Counted from the stretch's first letter, positions 16,241 through 25,451 are shown. The stretch: DNA of 64,000 nucleotides from Vibrio porteresiae DSM 19223 (GCF_024347055.1 NZ_AP024895.1:2418001-2482000); one strand, 5' to 3'. The notes: generated from the letters alone by a model not told the origin. A program made the numbers and translations.

Positions 16241-16681
16241 CTATTCCTTGATATCCGTTAACAAACCAACTTTGGGAATACCCGCTTTGCTTAACTCATC
16301 CAGCACCATCACGATATTGGCATAAGGAGTGGCTTTATCTCCCCCCACCGCAACCGGTGTTTCAGGGTTGATTTGTCGCTCAGCTTTAATTCTTACAATG
16401 GCGTCCGATAAAGAAATGCCACGCTGCATCTCTTCATCATTGACACTAATTCCCAATTTCCCTTCTTTGTCGATCTCCACAATGATGAAACTAGAGCTGT
16501 CACCTGCAAGTTCTGAAGCAGGTTTGGCCGTGGTGGTCTTCGGTAAATCGACATCGACACCTTGTGTCACAAAAGGCGACGTGACCATGAAGATGATCAA
16601 CAGAACCAACATAACATCGATATAAGGAACGACGTTGATTTCAGCTGTCATCTTCCGTTTCTTCGGTTGATAACCCGCCAT
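16241..16681 (-). CDS. tolR: Tol-Pal proton channel subunit TolR
   Basis: The 146-residue ExbD/TolR-family protein has a single membrane helix (about residues 18-38). The proton-carrying aspartate, D22 in NVVPYIDVMLVLL, corresponds to D23 of E. coli. A periplasmic domain with peptidoglycan-binding capacity follows. Together with TolQ it forms the motor that energises TolA. The start lies 3 bases after the tolQ stop, so the two are co-translated. Confidence 0.96.
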   Translation of the reverse strand: MAGYQPKKRKMTAEINVVPYIDVMLVLLIIFMVTSPFVTQGVDVDLPKTTTAKPASELAGDSSSFIIVEIDKEGKLGISVNDEEMQRGISLSDAIVRIKAERQINPETPVAVGGDKATPYANIVMVLDELSKAGIPKVGLLTDIKE

Positions 16682-16684
16682 AAC

Positions 16685-17368
16685 TTATTCCCTACCTGCC
16701 ATCGCTTGACGATGTAAAATGCTGTGAAATTCTTCAGAGAAGGTGGCGTAGCCGTGCTCTAGCTTACTGACTTTGTTACTTAAACGGTTGTAAGCGATAA
16801 CGGCAGGAATTGCAGCAAACAAACCCATCGCGGTTGCGATAAGTGCTTCTGCAATACCAGGTGCAACCATGGCTAGCGTCGCTTGCTTAACCTGACCTAA
16901 CGCGATAAAGGCGTGCATAATCCCCCACACTGTACCGAATAGACCAATATAAGGGCTAATTGAACCAACAGTTGCGAGGAAAGGTAAATGGGTTTCTAGC
17001 TCTTCGACTTCACGACCGACCGCAACACGCATGGAACGACCGGTTCCTTCCATAACGTAATCAGGAGAAGCCGCATTGGTTTTATGTAGGCGAGCAAACT
17101 CAGTAAAACCGCAATAGAAAATCTCTTCGGTTCCCGCTAAATCATCTTTGCGCTTTTTGGAATCTTGATATAAAGCAGAAAGATCACTACCCGACCAAAA
17201 CTTATCTTCAAAAGCATCGGCACTTTTTTGTGCTTTAGATAACGCTTTACTGCGTTGCAATATCATTGTCCAAGAAACAATGGACATACCTAGCAGTAAC
17301 AGCATGACCAATTTAACGAGAAAACTGGCTTGTAGAAACAGATCAAGAATTGAAATATCAGCACTCAC
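16685..17368 (-). CDS. tolQ: Tol-Pal proton channel subunit TolQ
   Basis: The 227-residue MotA/TolQ/ExbB-family protein has three membrane helices: about residues 14-35, and the pair around VGSISPYIGLFGTVWGIM and GIAEALIATAMGLFAAIPAV. The last two line the ion path with TolR. The protein forms the stator-like pentamer of the Tol motor. Its start overlaps the 3' end of ybgC by 11 bases, typical translational coupling in this operon. Confidence 0.96.
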   Translation of the reverse strand: MSADISILDLFLQASFLVKLVMLLLLGMSIVSWTMILQRSKALSKAQKSADAFEDKFWSGSDLSALYQDSKKRKDDLAGTEEIFYCGFTEFARLHKTNAASPDYVMEGTGRSMRVAVGREVEELETHLPFLATVGSISPYIGLFGTVWGIMHAFIALGQVKQATLAMVAPGIAEALIATAMGLFAAIPAVIAYNRLSNKVSKLEHGYATFSEEFHSILHRQAMAGRE

Positions 17369-17765
17369 TGGGGGTTAACTCCACACTTAATGACTGAGGC
17401 ATAGCAATGGGCCTCATGTTCTGATTGTTGATACATGCTACCTTAACTATTGCTTTACACAATAGTTGACCTTCAGGATTAACCAGCTCTTGACAGAATG
17501 TCAGGGAAGCCTTTTTAAGTTGAGAAACACACGTGTTTACCGTCAACTTATCGTCAAGACGAGCACCTTTCAAAAAGTCGATGTCTATGTGTCGGACAAC
17601 AAAACCGACATGTTGTTCCAGAAGAGCTTGTTGGTTAATTCCGATATGTCGCAACATTTCGGTACGAGCACGTTCAAAAAATTTGAGGTAGTTGGCGTGA
17701 TAAACCACTCCGCCAGCATCTGTGTCTTCATAGTACACAGTGACAGGCCATTCGAAAGTTTTCAT
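17358..17765 (-). CDS. ybgC: Acyl-CoA thioesterase YbgC, tol-pal associated
   Basis: The 135-residue hotdog-fold (4HBT) protein carries the active-site segment YYEDTDAGGVVYHANYLKFF, with the catalytic Asp. YbgC of E. coli hydrolyses short-chain acyl-CoA and is reported to interact with phospholipid synthesis. It heads the tol-pal operon in many gammaproteobacteria. The open frame reaches 17858, but ATG 17765 matches the family start (MKTFEWPV). No strong ribosome site is visible. The operon promoter should lie in 17766-17870, just outside the cyd-operon terminator. Confidence 0.93.
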   Translation of the reverse strand: MKTFEWPVTVYYEDTDAGGVVYHANYLKFFERARTEMLRHIGINQQALLEQHVGFVVRHIDIDFLKGARLDDKLTVNTCVSQLKKASLTFCQELVNPEGQLLCKAIVKVACINNQNMRPIAMPQSLSVELTPSEC

Positions 17766-17875
17766 AGTTTTGGCACGTTCTATCAAATAGTAATACAACT
17801 GACTGATTACTATAACGCAACTTGTTGGGTGGAGTACAAGGCTAAGGGCTGTTTTCACAAATAACTGATAAAAAA

Positions 17876-17904
17876 TTAGCGCTGTCTCAACAAGACAGCG
17901 CTAA
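17876..17904 (-). terminator. Terminator of the cyd operon
   Basis: Perfect 12-base arms TTAGCGCTGTCT and AGACAGCGCTAA enclose a 5-base loop. On the minus strand the stem ends in a TTTTT run (complement of 17871-17875). It separates the upstream cydAB-X-ybgE operon from ybgC-tolQRAB. Confidence 0.92.
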
Positions 17905-17952
17905 CTTGATTAATTCATCAACACACTATGACGCTATTATGACAAGTTGGCC

Positions 17953-18261
17953 TTAACCAACCAGGCGTAACACCGTCAAATAGAGCAAAATGAGTAGCGA
18001 AAAATAAGGACTGAATAGGATTTGCCAAAACCAGTGGCGCGGTTTAAAACCTACGCCAAAAATCATGCTGGAACATAAAGCCCAAATCATCAGCGGTGCA
18101 ATCACTGGATTAAACCCACCAATCGCAGCTGAATAATGCTTGGGATCCCACATCATCATGGCGATATGGTAAAAACCAAGAACCATGGATAAGGCTCTAA
18201 GCAGAGCCTTATCAAGAGGTGCATGAATTTTGGTAACCTTTTCGGACCAATTATTACTCAC
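17953..18261 (-). CDS. ybgE: Cyd operon protein YbgE
   Basis: The 102-residue inner-membrane protein has about three hydrophobic segments and sits after cydX, as in E. coli. It belongs to the YbgE family, whose function is not established beyond association with the cytochrome bd operon. The start is a GTG at 18261 inside the last codons of cydX (8-base overlap), giving MSNNWSEKV. It ends 49 bases before the operon terminator. Confidence 0.88.
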   Translation of the reverse strand: MSNNWSEKVTKIHAPLDKALLRALSMVLGFYHIAMMMWDPKHYSAAIGGFNPVIAPLMIWALCSSMIFGVGFKPRHWFWQILFSPYFSLLILLYLTVLRLVG

Positions 18262-18361
18262 TATCTTTATCCATCATCTCTCTGTGCTCTAACCAAAGAG
18301 CGTTGATGATACCGAATGAACAAGCCAATAATAGGCCTAGAATCCAAGCGAAATACCACAT
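18254..18361 (-). CDS. cydX: Cytochrome bd-I oxidase small subunit CydX
   Basis: This 35-residue gene begins MWYFAWILGLLLACSFGII, followed by NALWLEHREMM and an acidic tail. That is the signature of CydX/YbgT, a single-helix subunit that stabilises the haem site of cytochrome bd. The start ATG is the complement of 18359-18361, 12 bases after the cydB stop. The stop TAA is the complement of 18254-18256. It is too short for routine ORF calling but fits its operon position exactly. Confidence 0.95.
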   Translation of the reverse strand: MWYFAWILGLLLACSFGIINALWLEHREMMDKDSE

Positions 18362-18373
18362 ATTGTCAGCTCC

Positions 18374-19510
18374 TTAGTAAGTAGAATTGTTTTTGTCTTC
18401 AACATATTCTTTGTTAACACGACCGTACATTTTGTAGTAACAGAACGCAGTGTACAGCAGGATGATTGGCACGAATACCGCAGCAACCCCCGTCATCAGT
18501 TTCAGGGTCAACTCACTTGAAGTTGCATCCCACATCGTCAAGCTTACATTTGGATTTAAGCTTGAAGGCATGATGAATGGGAACATGGCAAAACCGGCAG
18601 TAAAGATAATACCAGCAATACCTAGACTTGAAGTAACAAATGCCAACGCACCTTTGCCAACGCGAGAAAACAGTACAGCAAGAAGCGGCATTACAACACC
18701 AAGAATAGGGGCAATCCACATTGCTGGGTAGACATCAAAGTTATGCATCCAACCACCAGCTTGACGAACGACTTCTTTAGACAGTGGGTTTGACGCTGCA
18801 TTTGCATCAATATTGCTTGCCACTAGGAAGCCATCAATGTGTTGAATCCAGAAACCACCAATAACAAACAGAACTGCCGTGAGAATACCCATAATTTGAG
18901 TTACTGAGCGTGCACGAGTGTGAAGCTCTGCATCGGTTTTCATCTGTAGCCAGCTAGCACCTTGCATAAGGAACATGAACACACAAACCAAACCGCATAG
19001 AATACCGAATGGATTCAACAAACCAAAGAATGAGCCGTGGTAAGTCACCATTAGGAATTCGTTAATGTCTAGCGGTACGCCTTGTAGAAGGTTACCAAAT
19101 GCAACACCAATGATCAGTGGTGGAACAAAACCAGAGATCGAAATACCGATATCTAGCGCGTTGCGCCATTTGTCATCATCAATTTTCGCACGGTATTCCA
19201 AACACAGTGGACGTAGCCATAGGCCAGCCAGTACGAGGATCATACCAAAATAGAAACCAGAGAATGATGCCGCGTAAACCATAGGCCATGCAGCAAATAG
19301 AGCACCACCAGCAGTGATAAGCCAAACTTGGTTACCATCCCAGTGAGGGGCAATGGTGTTGATCATTACACGACGCTCTGAGTCACCTTTGCCAATAAAT
19401 GGCACAAGTGCACCCACGCCCATATCGAAACCATCAGCGACTGAGAAACCTACAAACAGCACACCAATTAGAATCCACCAAATAAATCGTAGGACTTCGT
19501 AATCAAACAT
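18374..19510 (-). CDS. cydB: Cytochrome bd oxidase subunit II (CydB)
   Basis: The 378-residue protein has about nine membrane helices and begins MFDYEVLRFIWWILIGVLFV. The GVGALVPF and WDGNQVWLITAGGALFAAWP segments are hallmarks of CydB. With CydA it forms the quinol oxidase of the inner membrane, which reduces oxygen to water with very high affinity and supports life at low oxygen. Its start is 16 bases after cydA. Confidence 0.97.
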   Translation of the reverse strand: MFDYEVLRFIWWILIGVLFVGFSVADGFDMGVGALVPFIGKGDSERRVMINTIAPHWDGNQVWLITAGGALFAAWPMVYAASFSGFYFGMILVLAGLWLRPLCLEYRAKIDDDKWRNALDIGISISGFVPPLIIGVAFGNLLQGVPLDINEFLMVTYHGSFFGLLNPFGILCGLVCVFMFLMQGASWLQMKTDAELHTRARSVTQIMGILTAVLFVIGGFWIQHIDGFLVASNIDANAASNPLSKEVVRQAGGWMHNFDVYPAMWIAPILGVVMPLLAVLFSRVGKGALAFVTSSLGIAGIIFTAGFAMFPFIMPSSLNPNVSLTMWDATSSELTLKLMTGVAAVFVPIILLYTAFCYYKMYGRVNKEYVEDKNNSTY

Positions 19511-19526
19511 TATTGTGTCTCCTTGC

Positions 19527-21113
19527 TTAAGCTTCTACTTGGCGGCTAACTTTGTCTTCTACAGAGTTACCGTTTTGCTCGAAATGGTAGCGGCCTGTTT
19601 TCAAACTGCTTGGACCTTTACGAGAGAATTTCACCATGAGATACACTTCAGCAACTAAGAAGATTGTGTATAGCGCGAGAATGGCAATCAACGACGCAAT
19701 CAATTCACCCATAGTCAACGCAGACGCAGCAACGTTGGTTGGTAAAATTTCACCAACAGCCCATGGTTGACGACCGTATTCAGCAACAAACCAGCCTGTT
19801 TCAACTGCAATCCAAGGAAGAGGGATTGACCACAATGCTGCTTTTAGCAAAATTGGGTATTGTTGAATCTTGTTACGACACGTTTGAATGAATGCCGCAC
19901 CGAATACCAATAGCATAACCACACCACAAGCGACCATGATACGGAATGAGTAGAATAGAGGCCAAACTTCAGGGATTGAATCATCCGCCGCTTGTTGGAT
20001 CTGTTCTTCAGTCGCATCAGTTACTTCATCAGTGTAGCGTTTTAGTAATAGACCGTAGCCCAAGTCTTGCTTCGCATTTTCAAAGTTAGCTTGGTCTTCA
20101 GGAGTTTGAGTACCTGCACGCAATTTCTGGAGTAGTGAATACGCGTAAATACCATTACGGATACGTTCAACGTGTTGCTCACGAAGGTCACGCAATCCTG
20201 GTACTTCTTCGTCAAGAGAACGAGTTGCAATGATACCAAGAGCCCAAGGAATCTGAACTGCGTATTTCGTTTCGCGCTCTTCATTGCTTGGTAAGCCAAT
20301 CAATGTCCATGCTGCAGGAGCTGGTTGAGTTTCCCATTCACCTTCGATGGCTGCCAGCTTCACTTTCTGTACATCACCCATTTCGTAACCAGATTCATCA
20401 CCTAGTACGATAACAGAGAGAACTGCCGCCATACCAAACGATGCTGCAACAGCAAATGAACGACGAGCAAATGCGATATCACGGCCTTTCAGTAGGTAGT
20501 ATGCACTTACACCTAGAATGAACATTGCACCAGTACAGTAACCAGCAGCAACAGTGTGAACAAATTTCACTTGAGCTACAGGGTTTAGAACCACATCCGC
20601 AAAGCTCACCATCTCCATACGCATACTTTCGAAATTGAATTCAGCGCCAACTGGGTTTTGCATCCAGCCGTTTGCTACAAGAATCCAAAGCGCAGAGAAG
20701 TTTGAACCGATAGCGGTTAACCAAGTGGCAACTAAGTGTTGACGTTTAGATAGTCGATCCCAACCAAAGAAGAATAGACCCACAAAGGTAGATTCAAGGA
20801 AGAAGGCAACTAATGCTTCAATAGCAAGAGGGGCACCGAAAATATCACCTACATAATGAGAGTAATAAGACCAGTTTGTACCAAATTGGAATTCCATGGT
20901 GAGACCAGTGGCAACACCTAGGGCAAAGTTGATACCAAACAATTTACCCCAGAACTTAGTCATGTCCTTGTAAACTGGTTTGTCGGTCATTACGTAAAGA
21001 GACTCCATGATGGCAAGCAAGAAAGTCATGCCTAGAGTCAGAGGTACGAATAAGAAGTGATACATCGCTGTCAATGCAAACTGCAATCGCGACAGATCAA
21101 CTACGTCAATCAT
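19527..21113 (-). CDS. cydA: Cytochrome bd oxidase subunit I (CydA)
   Basis: The 528-residue protein carries the haem ligand H19 (AMYHFLF), a second ligand region in KFVHTVAAGYCTGAMF, and the conserved EYGRQPW motif. Its long hydrophilic quinol loop (about residues 245-375) resembles that of E. coli cytochrome bd-I. It oxidises quinol and carries the haem groups. ATG 21113 is chosen because AAGGAG precedes it by 6 bases; a longer frame to 21152 has no such support. Two FNR-type boxes upstream point to induction at low oxygen. Confidence 0.97.
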   Translation of the reverse strand: MIDVVDLSRLQFALTAMYHFLFVPLTLGMTFLLAIMESLYVMTDKPVYKDMTKFWGKLFGINFALGVATGLTMEFQFGTNWSYYSHYVGDIFGAPLAIEALVAFFLESTFVGLFFFGWDRLSKRQHLVATWLTAIGSNFSALWILVANGWMQNPVGAEFNFESMRMEMVSFADVVLNPVAQVKFVHTVAAGYCTGAMFILGVSAYYLLKGRDIAFARRSFAVAASFGMAAVLSVIVLGDESGYEMGDVQKVKLAAIEGEWETQPAPAAWTLIGLPSNEERETKYAVQIPWALGIIATRSLDEEVPGLRDLREQHVERIRNGIYAYSLLQKLRAGTQTPEDQANFENAKQDLGYGLLLKRYTDEVTDATEEQIQQAADDSIPEVWPLFYSFRIMVACGVVMLLVFGAAFIQTCRNKIQQYPILLKAALWSIPLPWIAVETGWFVAEYGRQPWAVGEILPTNVAASALTMGELIASLIAILALYTIFLVAEVYLMVKFSRKGPSSLKTGRYHFEQNGNSVEDKVSRQVEA

Positions 21114-21326
21114 AGTAACTCCTTTGTGTCGGCTGAAAGACACGTTGAGCACTGTTACTCATTTTCACTTAGTTACACAAAATGTAGGGTTGTTATAAAA
21201 AAGTGATTTTTGTTGTAATCATGTGCCGTTGTGGTTAGTTAATTGTTAAGCGCTAGCTAATATAGCTGCGACTAATACTACTTCCAAAACTTGTTTGTTT
21301 CAAAAGGTTTATAGGCAGATTCCGCT

Positions 21327-21340
21327 TTGATTCAAATCAA
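21327..21340. promoter_or_regulatory. FNR box upstream of cydA
   Basis: TTGATTCAAATCAA matches the FNR consensus TTGAT-N4-ATCAA at every defined position. It lies about 214-227 bases upstream of the cydA start codon. Confidence 0.75.
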
Positions 21341-21376
21341 GTTTCATCACGCAAAACAGACCAAGAAAACAACAAA

Positions 21377-21390
21377 ATGATTCAAATCAA
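21377..21390. promoter_or_regulatory. Second FNR-like box upstream of cydA
   Basis: ATGATTCAAATCAA shares the same core as the first box, with one mismatch to the consensus (first base). The centres of the two boxes are 50 bases apart, close to five helical turns. Confidence 0.65.
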
Positions 21391-21514
21391 TAAAATTACC
21401 GTTTTATTGTTACTAATACGTAAATTCTAGAAAAAAGATGGGGAGAGGGAGAACAAATAGTTAACAAGCACACTCATCTTGCTAACTATTCATCTTAAAA
21501 TGGATTTAATTATT

Positions 21515-21530
21515 TGTGATCCAGATCACC
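21515..21530. promoter_or_regulatory. CRP-type site upstream of cydA
   Basis: TGTGATCCAGATCACC fits TGTGA-N6-TCACA with one mismatch. It is 42-57 bases beyond the ruvB stop and about 400 bases upstream of cydA, so its target is uncertain. Confidence 0.5.
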
Positions 21531-21571
21531 CTAAGGTGTCAAATATAAACAGATGCTAATTTTTGTAACGT

Positions 21572-22576
21572 TTATCGATCAAGGCCGAAATGTAAGTATG
21601 CTCTATCGGTCGCTATTCTACCCCTTGGAGTACGTTGAAGGTAGCCTTGTTGGATAAGAAAAGGCTCTAATACATCTTCAATCGTATCTTTCTCTTCACC
21701 GATCGCTGCAGCTAAGTTATCCAGCCCTACTGGCCCACCCGAAAACTTCTCCATAATGGCTAACAATAACTTACGATCCATATAGTCAAAGCCTTGGTGG
21801 TCAACATCCAACATATTTAATGCCTTGTCTGCAATATCAGCACTGATATGACCATCACCTTTCACTTCGGCGTAATCGCGCACGCGACGTAACAAACGGT
21901 TTGCGATACGTGGAGTACCGCGAGCACGCCGCGCAACTTCTAATGCCCCTTCACTGTCCATTGAGAGTCCAAGACAGTTAGCACTGCGTTGTACGATATG
22001 TTGCAGGTCTGCAACATTATAGTATTCAAGGCGTTGGACAATACCAAAGCGATCACGTAGCGGCGAAGTTAACGATCCCGCTCGTGTGGTAGCCCCGATT
22101 AGGGTGAACGGTGGCAAATCAATCTTAATTGAACGAGCAGCAGGTCCTTCACCAATCATGATATCTAATTGGTAATCTTCCATCGCTGGATAGAGCACTT
22201 CTTCAACTACAGGGCTAAGACGGTGGATCTCATCAATAAACAACACATCATTTTCTTCAAGATTGGTTAACAATGCGGCTAAGTCGCCGGCTTTCTCTAA
22301 CACGGGTCCTGATGTAGTGCGAATATTGACTTCCATTTCGTTAGCGACAATGTTGGCTAACGTTGTTTTACCAAGGCCTGGAGGACCAAAAATCAACAGG
22401 TGATCGAGCGCCTCATTACGCTTTTGTGCGGCTTGAATAAAGATTTCCATCTGATCACGGACATGATCTTGCCCTTGATAATCGCACAATTTTTTCGGTC
22501 TAATCGCACGATCAATCGCTTCTTCTTCTCTAAAAGAAGGGCTATCAGGTGCAATGAGGCGATCTGCTTCTATCAT
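21572..22576 (-). CDS. ruvB: Holliday junction branch migration helicase RuvB
   Basis: The 334-residue AAA+ ATPase has Walker A (GPPGLGKTT, about residues 65-73), Walker B (LFIDEIHRL), sensor 1 (GATTRAG) and a C-terminal winged-helix domain. RuvB hexamers drive branch migration of Holliday junctions together with RuvA, after which RuvC cleaves. The start lies 101 bases after the ruvA stop. Confidence 0.97.
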   Translation of the reverse strand: MIEADRLIAPDSPSFREEEAIDRAIRPKKLCDYQGQDHVRDQMEIFIQAAQKRNEALDHLLIFGPPGLGKTTLANIVANEMEVNIRTTSGPVLEKAGDLAALLTNLEENDVLFIDEIHRLSPVVEEVLYPAMEDYQLDIMIGEGPAARSIKIDLPPFTLIGATTRAGSLTSPLRDRFGIVQRLEYYNVADLQHIVQRSANCLGLSMDSEGALEVARRARGTPRIANRLLRRVRDYAEVKGDGHISADIADKALNMLDVDHQGFDYMDRKLLLAIMEKFSGGPVGLDNLAAAIGEEKDTIEDVLEPFLIQQGYLQRTPRGRIATDRAYLHFGLDR

Positions 22577-22677
22577 GAATGAGGTTCCTAATGACTTTTC
22601 TTAATTGTTGCTGCGTTACCGGTAAATAGATAACAAAGTGACGCAAATACGTCCTTATTTCGTAACGTGATAACTCG

Positions 22678-23292
22678 TTACACCATCGATTTTAGTGCGT
22701 CACGAATTAATTGCTCACTGCTCATTCCAGGTTTAGCAATTTGTGAAACCACTTTTGAAGCTTGTGCGGGTTTATATCCTAAAGCGAGAAGTGCACTTAC
22801 TGCTTCTTCTTCAGCACTCTGTTCTCCTGCTGGGAAGCTGTCGATAGGTGCGGCATCGGTCGCTGGAGTAAAGAGGTCACCAGCCCCCCACCCTTTCAAG
22901 CGATCTTTCATTTCAACGACAAGACGTTCAGCGGTTTTCTTACCCACCCCAGGTAACTTGACCAGTGTTGAAATATCTTCTCTTTCGACACAAGAGACAA
23001 ACTGTGATGCCGTCATGCCAGAGAGAATGGCCAAGCCCATCTTAGGACCCACACCATTGGCTTTAATCACTTGACGAAACAGAGCTCGTTCTTTAACCGT
23101 GTTAAATCCATACAGAAGTTGTGCATCTTCACGCACCACAAAATGAGTGTAAATAACGGCTTCTTCACCCACATTAGGGAGTTCGTAAAAACAACTCATT
23201 GGCATCTGAACTTCATAACCAACGCCACCGACTTCGATTAACACTTCAGGTGGTTGTTTTTCAATCAATATTCCGCGAAGACGTCCGATCAC
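22678..23292 (-). CDS. ruvA: Holliday junction DNA-binding protein RuvA
   Basis: The 204-residue protein starts MIGRLRGILIEKQPPEVLIE (OB-fold). It has two helix-hairpin-helix segments (ANGVGPKMGLAILSG and LPGVGKKTAERLV) and a C-terminal RuvB-binding domain (about residues 155-204) after an acidic linker. It recognises the four-way junction and loads RuvB. It lies between ruvC and ruvB in the usual Vibrio order. Confidence 0.97.
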   Translation of the reverse strand: MIGRLRGILIEKQPPEVLIEVGGVGYEVQMPMSCFYELPNVGEEAVIYTHFVVREDAQLLYGFNTVKERALFRQVIKANGVGPKMGLAILSGMTASQFVSCVEREDISTLVKLPGVGKKTAERLVVEMKDRLKGWGAGDLFTPATDAAPIDSFPAGEQSAEEEAVSALLALGYKPAQASKVVSQIAKPGMSSEQLIRDALKSMV

Positions 23293-23376
23293 GGTGGTAT
23301 CCTTTTAATGACTTAACTTTGCAAAAGATGATAATCAATAACTGGATGGATAGCCAGTAAAAGATAGGTTACCCCT

Positions 23377-23898
23377 TTAACGGTAACGCCCCCGACGAGC
23401 ACTGGTCGCCTTACCAGCCAACGCTATCAAGGTCTTATTGGTGTTGGCATGACAAATAGCAACGCCTAATGCATCGGCAGCGTCAGCTTGTGGCTTGGCA
23501 GGCAGTTTTAACATTTGTTGCACCATGTGCTGTACTTGAGCTTTCTCGGCTCCGCCCGTTCCGACGACGGCCTGCTTGATCAAACGAGCCGCGTATTCAA
23601 ACACGGGTAAATCGGCATTCACTGCAGCAACAATCGCACTGCCGCGCGCTTGACCGAGTTTTAGCGCCGAATCCGCATTTTTCGCCATAAACACCTGTTC
23701 TATAGCAAATACATCCGGTTGAAATTGGGTAATGATTTCGCTCACTCCAGCGTAGATCTGCTTGAGCCTCAGTGGCAGTTCCTTTTCAGATGTTCGAATA
23801 CAGCCGCTGCCTAAATACTGCAGTTGTCGACCTTGTTGGCGTATCACTCCATAACCAGTAATACGAGAGCCGGGGTCAATCCCCAAAATGATAGACAT
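23377..23898 (-). CDS. ruvC: Holliday junction resolvase RuvC
   Basis: The 173-residue RNase H-fold nuclease begins SIILGIDPGSRITGYG, which holds the first catalytic Asp. The glutamate region FAIEQVFMAKN and the C-terminal acidic pair in QADAADALGVAICH follow. It cuts Holliday junctions symmetrically. A longer frame to 23991 exists, but ATG 23898 matches the family N-terminus. It is the first gene of the ruvCAB cluster. Confidence 0.95.
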   Translation of the reverse strand: MSIILGIDPGSRITGYGVIRQQGRQLQYLGSGCIRTSEKELPLRLKQIYAGVSEIITQFQPDVFAIEQVFMAKNADSALKLGQARGSAIVAAVNADLPVFEYAARLIKQAVVGTGGAEKAQVQHMVQQMLKLPAKPQADAADALGVAICHANTNKTLIALAGKATSARRGRYR

Positions 23899-24017
23899 AG
23901 ATAAATCTTGATAAGGTAACGATATTCTTGAAGATGTTAGCTTAATTCGCCGTATCACGGTAGCAATGGCCACCCGTTCCGGGCTAAACATCCAATTAAA
24001 TAAGATGCATGTAAAAA

Positions 24018-24042
24018 GAAAGTGGGCCTAAAGCCCACTTTC
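24018..24042 (-). terminator. Terminator of cysS
   Basis: Perfect 10-base arms GAAAGTGGGC and GCCCACTTTC enclose a 5-base loop. On the minus strand a TTTTT tract follows (complement of 24013-24017). It lies 26 bases after the cysS stop. Confidence 0.9.
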
Positions 24043-24068
24043 ATCATAAGCACGATACTCAGCTCACC

Positions 24069-25451
24069 TTACTTACGGCGCCAAGTAGTTCCTTCTGGAC
24101 CATCTTCTAGCACAATGCCCATCTCATTTAACTTATCACGAGCAACGTCTGCGTTAGCCCAATCTTTAGCTGCACGAGAGTCGTTACGTAACTTGATGAG
24201 CGCTTCAATTTCTGCCACTTCATCAGAGTTACCAGCATCGCCTTGTAGGAAGTGCTCAGGGTCTTGGTACAAAATGCCAATCACATCAGCCAACTCACGC
24301 ATTAACGCACCTAGTGCACTCGCCTGAGCCATATCTTCGGTTTTCAGACGGTTGATATCACGAGCCATATCAAACAGCACTGAATAAGCTTCTGGTGTAT
24401 TAAAGTCATCATTCATCGATTCAGTAAAACGACGAATGTACTCTTCGTTATGCGCAGCTTCAGCCTGGCTATCAAGACCACGTAAAGCGGTGTAAAGACG
24501 TTCTAGTGACGCACGAGCTTGATTTAGGTTTTCTTCGCTATAGTTCAATTGACTGCGGTAGTGACCTGACATCAAGAAATAGCGCACAGTTTCCGCATCG
24601 TAGTGATTAAGCACATCACGAATGGTAAAGAAGTTGCCAAGAGATTTAGACATCTTCTCTTTATCAACCATCACCATGCCACTGTGCATCCACGTATTTA
24701 CATAGTGGCCACCGTGCGCACAGCATGATTGTGCAATTTCATTTTCATGGTGTGGGAATTGAAGGTCTGAACCACCACCATGGATATCGAAGTGGTCACC
24801 TAAAATAGATGAGTTCATCGCAGAACATTCGATGTGCCATCCTGGACGACCTGCGCCCCAAGGCGATTCCCAAGTTGGTTCGCCAGGTTTCGACATTTTC
24901 CAAACCACGAAGTCTAATGGGCTGCGTTTAGCTGTCTCAATGTCAACACGCGCACCCGCTTGTAACTGATCAAGATCTTGACGTGACAATTTGCCGTAAT
25001 CGTCAAATTTAGCCACTTCGAACATGACGTCGCCATTATCGGCAACATAAGCAAAACCTTTTTCAATCAGTTTCTCAACTAAAGAGATGATCTCAGCAAT
25101 AAACTTGGTCGCTCTTGGCTCTACATCTGGACGACGCATATTCAGTGCATCAAAGTCGGTGTACATCTCTTGAATTAAGCGTTCAGTTAATGAATCGCAT
25201 GACTCACCATTTTCTGCTGCACGCTTGATAATTTTATCGTCGATATCCGTAATGTTACGAACGAAAGTCAAATCGTAACCAAGGTAACGCAGGTAACGCG
25301 ACACCACATCAAAAGAAACAAAAGTACGACCATGACCAATATGACAGAGATCGTATATGGTGACCCCACAGACATACATGCCGACTTTGCCAGCATTGAT
25401 CGGTTTAAATTCCTCTTTTTGTCGTGTGAGTGTGTTATATATCTTCAACAT
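24069..25451 (-). CDS. cysS: Cysteinyl-tRNA synthetase
   Basis: The 460-residue class I synthetase carries the zinc/ATP-site segment GMYVCGVTIYDLCHIGHGR (HIGH motif) and the KMSKS loop (KEKMSKSLGN). The zinc ligands are in the C28 region, WHIECSAM and the HHENE segment. It attaches cysteine to tRNA-Cys. It is divergent from ppiB, with a gap of about 146 bases holding both promoters. Confidence 0.97.
   Translation of the reverse strand: MLKIYNTLTRQKEEFKPINAGKVGMYVCGVTIYDLCHIGHGRTFVSFDVVSRYLRYLGYDLTFVRNITDIDDKIIKRAAENGESCDSLTERLIQEMYTDFDALNMRRPDVEPRATKFIAEIISLVEKLIEKGFAYVADNGDVMFEVAKFDDYGKLSRQDLDQLQAGARVDIETAKRSPLDFVVWKMSKPGEPTWESPWGAGRPGWHIECSAMNSSILGDHFDIHGGGSDLQFPHHENEIAQSCCAHGGHYVNTWMHSGMVMVDKEKMSKSLGNFFTIRDVLNHYDAETVRYFLMSGHYRSQLNYSEENLNQARASLERLYTALRGLDSQAEAAHNEEYIRRFTESMNDDFNTPEAYSVLFDMARDINRLKTEDMAQASALGALMRELADVIGILYQDPEHFLQGDAGNSDEVAEIEALIKLRNDSRAAKDWANADVARDKLNEMGIVLEDGPEGTTWRRK

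Larger units (their letters stand above)
21114..21571. other. Regulatory region upstream of cydA
   Basis: This gap of about 460 bases between ruvB and cydA has no gene. It contains two FNR-type sites and one CRP-type site, listed separately, plus AT-rich sequence that probably includes the cydA promoter. I see no clear terminator for ruvB here. Confidence 0.6.

Noticed and set aside
17466..17864. Plus-strand frame of 132 codons antisense to ybgC
   Set aside because: It is the shadow of the ybgC reading frame, has no ribosome site and resembles nothing.
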